Assembly: GCA_017461065.1 (NCBI GenBank)
Contig: JAFTZC010000049.1
Coordinates: forward strand, 1-45,847
Source of the DNA: Clostridia bacterium
GTDB taxonomy: Bacteria; Bacillota; Clostridia; Christensenellales; DTU072
Direction: 5' to 3'
Length of the DNA: 45,847 nt
The notes beneath the pieces were generated by a model. That model saw nothing but the letters and a program-made list of their open reading frames with translations. It had not been told where the DNA came from and ran no database searches. This document shows positions 45,321 through 45,847 of this stretch, in pieces. The position numbers and the translations under genes were made by a program. How positions within the stretch are numbered: the first letter of the stretch is position 1; every line of letters starts with the position of its first letter.

Positions 45321-45847
45321 GTGAAACGCTTCTCGTCCAAAAAAATAGCGCTCGCCGGCATCTCTGCTGCCGTGTCGCTTATCGCCGTTATACTATCATT
45401 TTATATTCCAAATATGAGCTTGTCACTCAACGTGCTTGCTGCAGTAGGGATTATGCTTCCACTCACCCAAAAATACTACAAGGAAGCCGTTCTCGCCTAC
45501 GTTGCAGTGTGCGCCTTGGGTGGCATTTTTGCTAATATACATATTTTACCATTCGTGCTAATCGGCGGCGCCTATACCATTCTAACCGTCGTTATGGAAG
45601 ACTATAAGCATAAGCTCAAATGGTATTTTGCCTACCCAATCAAGCTCGTTTACGCTTGCTTTGTATTCTTCGTGCTATATTATCTAACCAATATATTCGT
45701 CGTCAACTTCGAAGCGCTCAATATATCTATGGATAATAAAGCACTCCTATATTTTATCCTAAACCTAATTTTCGTTTGCGTATTCTTCATTTACGACGCG
45801 CTTCTTCTTTGGGGATACCGCTGGGCGGTGCCGTACGTGGAGCGCAT
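45321..45847 (+). CDS. multi-pass membrane protein, cut by the window end
   Basis: An open frame starting at GTG 45321, one base after the preceding stop, runs to the window edge without a stop (175 codons seen). The protein begins with MKRFSSKKIALAGISAAVSL and has about five hydrophobic segments (near residues 9-29, 37-52, 58-90, 105-125 and 140-165). The N-terminus resembles ECF S-component or related small transport proteins, but no family signature was recognised. There is no good ribosome site, so translation is probably coupled to the upstream gene. The C-terminus is missing. Confidence 0.7.
   Translation, partial: MKRFSSKKIALAGISAAVSLIAVILSFYIPNMSLSLNVLAAVGIMLPLTQKYYKEAVLAYVAVCALGGIFANIHILPFVLIGGAYTILTVVMEDYKHKLKWYFAYPIKLVYACFVFFVLYYLTNIFVVNFEALNISMDNKALLYFILNLIFVCVFFIYDALLLWGYRWAVPYVER

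Overview
The window reads as chromosomal DNA of an anaerobic, low-to-moderate GC Firmicute, most likely an uncultured, probably host-associated member of the Clostridia. The grounds are a single-chain pyruvate:ferredoxin oxidoreductase, SpoVG, the ecfA1-ecfA2-ecfT-truA-rplM-rpsI gene order, rpmE next to a DUF1385 gene, prmC and prfA, strong AGGAGG-type ribosome binding sites, sigma-A promoters, and lipoproteins with Gram-positive style signals. An intracellular sialidase hints at host glycans. No rRNA, tRNA, CRISPR array, transposase, integrase or phage structural gene was seen.

Layout. 1-2.8 kb: a Cys-rich DUF6273-type lipoprotein diverges from a small XRE regulator that has two palindromic operators. 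2.8-6.3 kb: nifJ. 6.3-8.4 kb: two dispersed repeats, then a membrane-anchored metallophosphoesterase. 8.5-13.7 kb: two alpha/beta hydrolases and a P-type ATPase. 13.8-18.6 kb: a cytoplasmic glycan group (sialidase, GH2-like, GH32-like) plus an HD protein. 18.6-23.6 kb: mscL, ppa, an HtrA-like protease, a two-component pair and a CYTH protein. 23.7-28.0 kb: the ECF transporter core, truA, rplM and rpsI. 28.0-28.7 kb: a repeat-rich gap. 28.7-36.1 kb: an M1-type peptidase lipoprotein, an Asn-rich zinc-ribbon protein, a PRC-barrel protein, an AMP-forming ligase, spoVG, murC, a zinc-less MDR and rpmE. 36.3-39.2 kb: a DUF1385-PrmC fusion and prfA. 39.2-45.8 kb: a DRE-TIM synthase, a P-loop protein, thrC, trpS, a DUF5685 protein, a degenerate J-domain protein, and a membrane protein cut by the window end.

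Most of the genes are ordinary; the unusual material lies between them. Three repeat families occupy the intergenic gaps. (1) Five copies of a ~127-bp element (R1-R5) with inverted ends and a central terminator-like hairpin. Its arms vary together between copies (GACCCC/GGGGTC, AATCCCCC/GGGGGATT; inner GTAC/GTAC, GTAG/CTAC), so the fold looks conserved, and two copies begin within a few bases of a stop codon. (2) Two arrays in which the octamer GTGAAGTT alternates with spacers that are mostly small hairpins of different sequence; the second array flips orientation halfway, making it roughly symmetric. (3) Three copies of an element with GAATGAGGAGTGA-type ends, one ending 7 bp before the DUF1385-prmC start. 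The R family with its covarying fold is the best candidate here for a little-described system. Several enzymes also lack an expected catalytic or metal-binding residue: an alpha/beta hydrolase with Glu in place of Ser, GH2-like and GH32-like proteins, an MDR without zinc ligands, and a J domain without HPD.

All functional calls are from reading motifs by eye. No database search or folding program was run.
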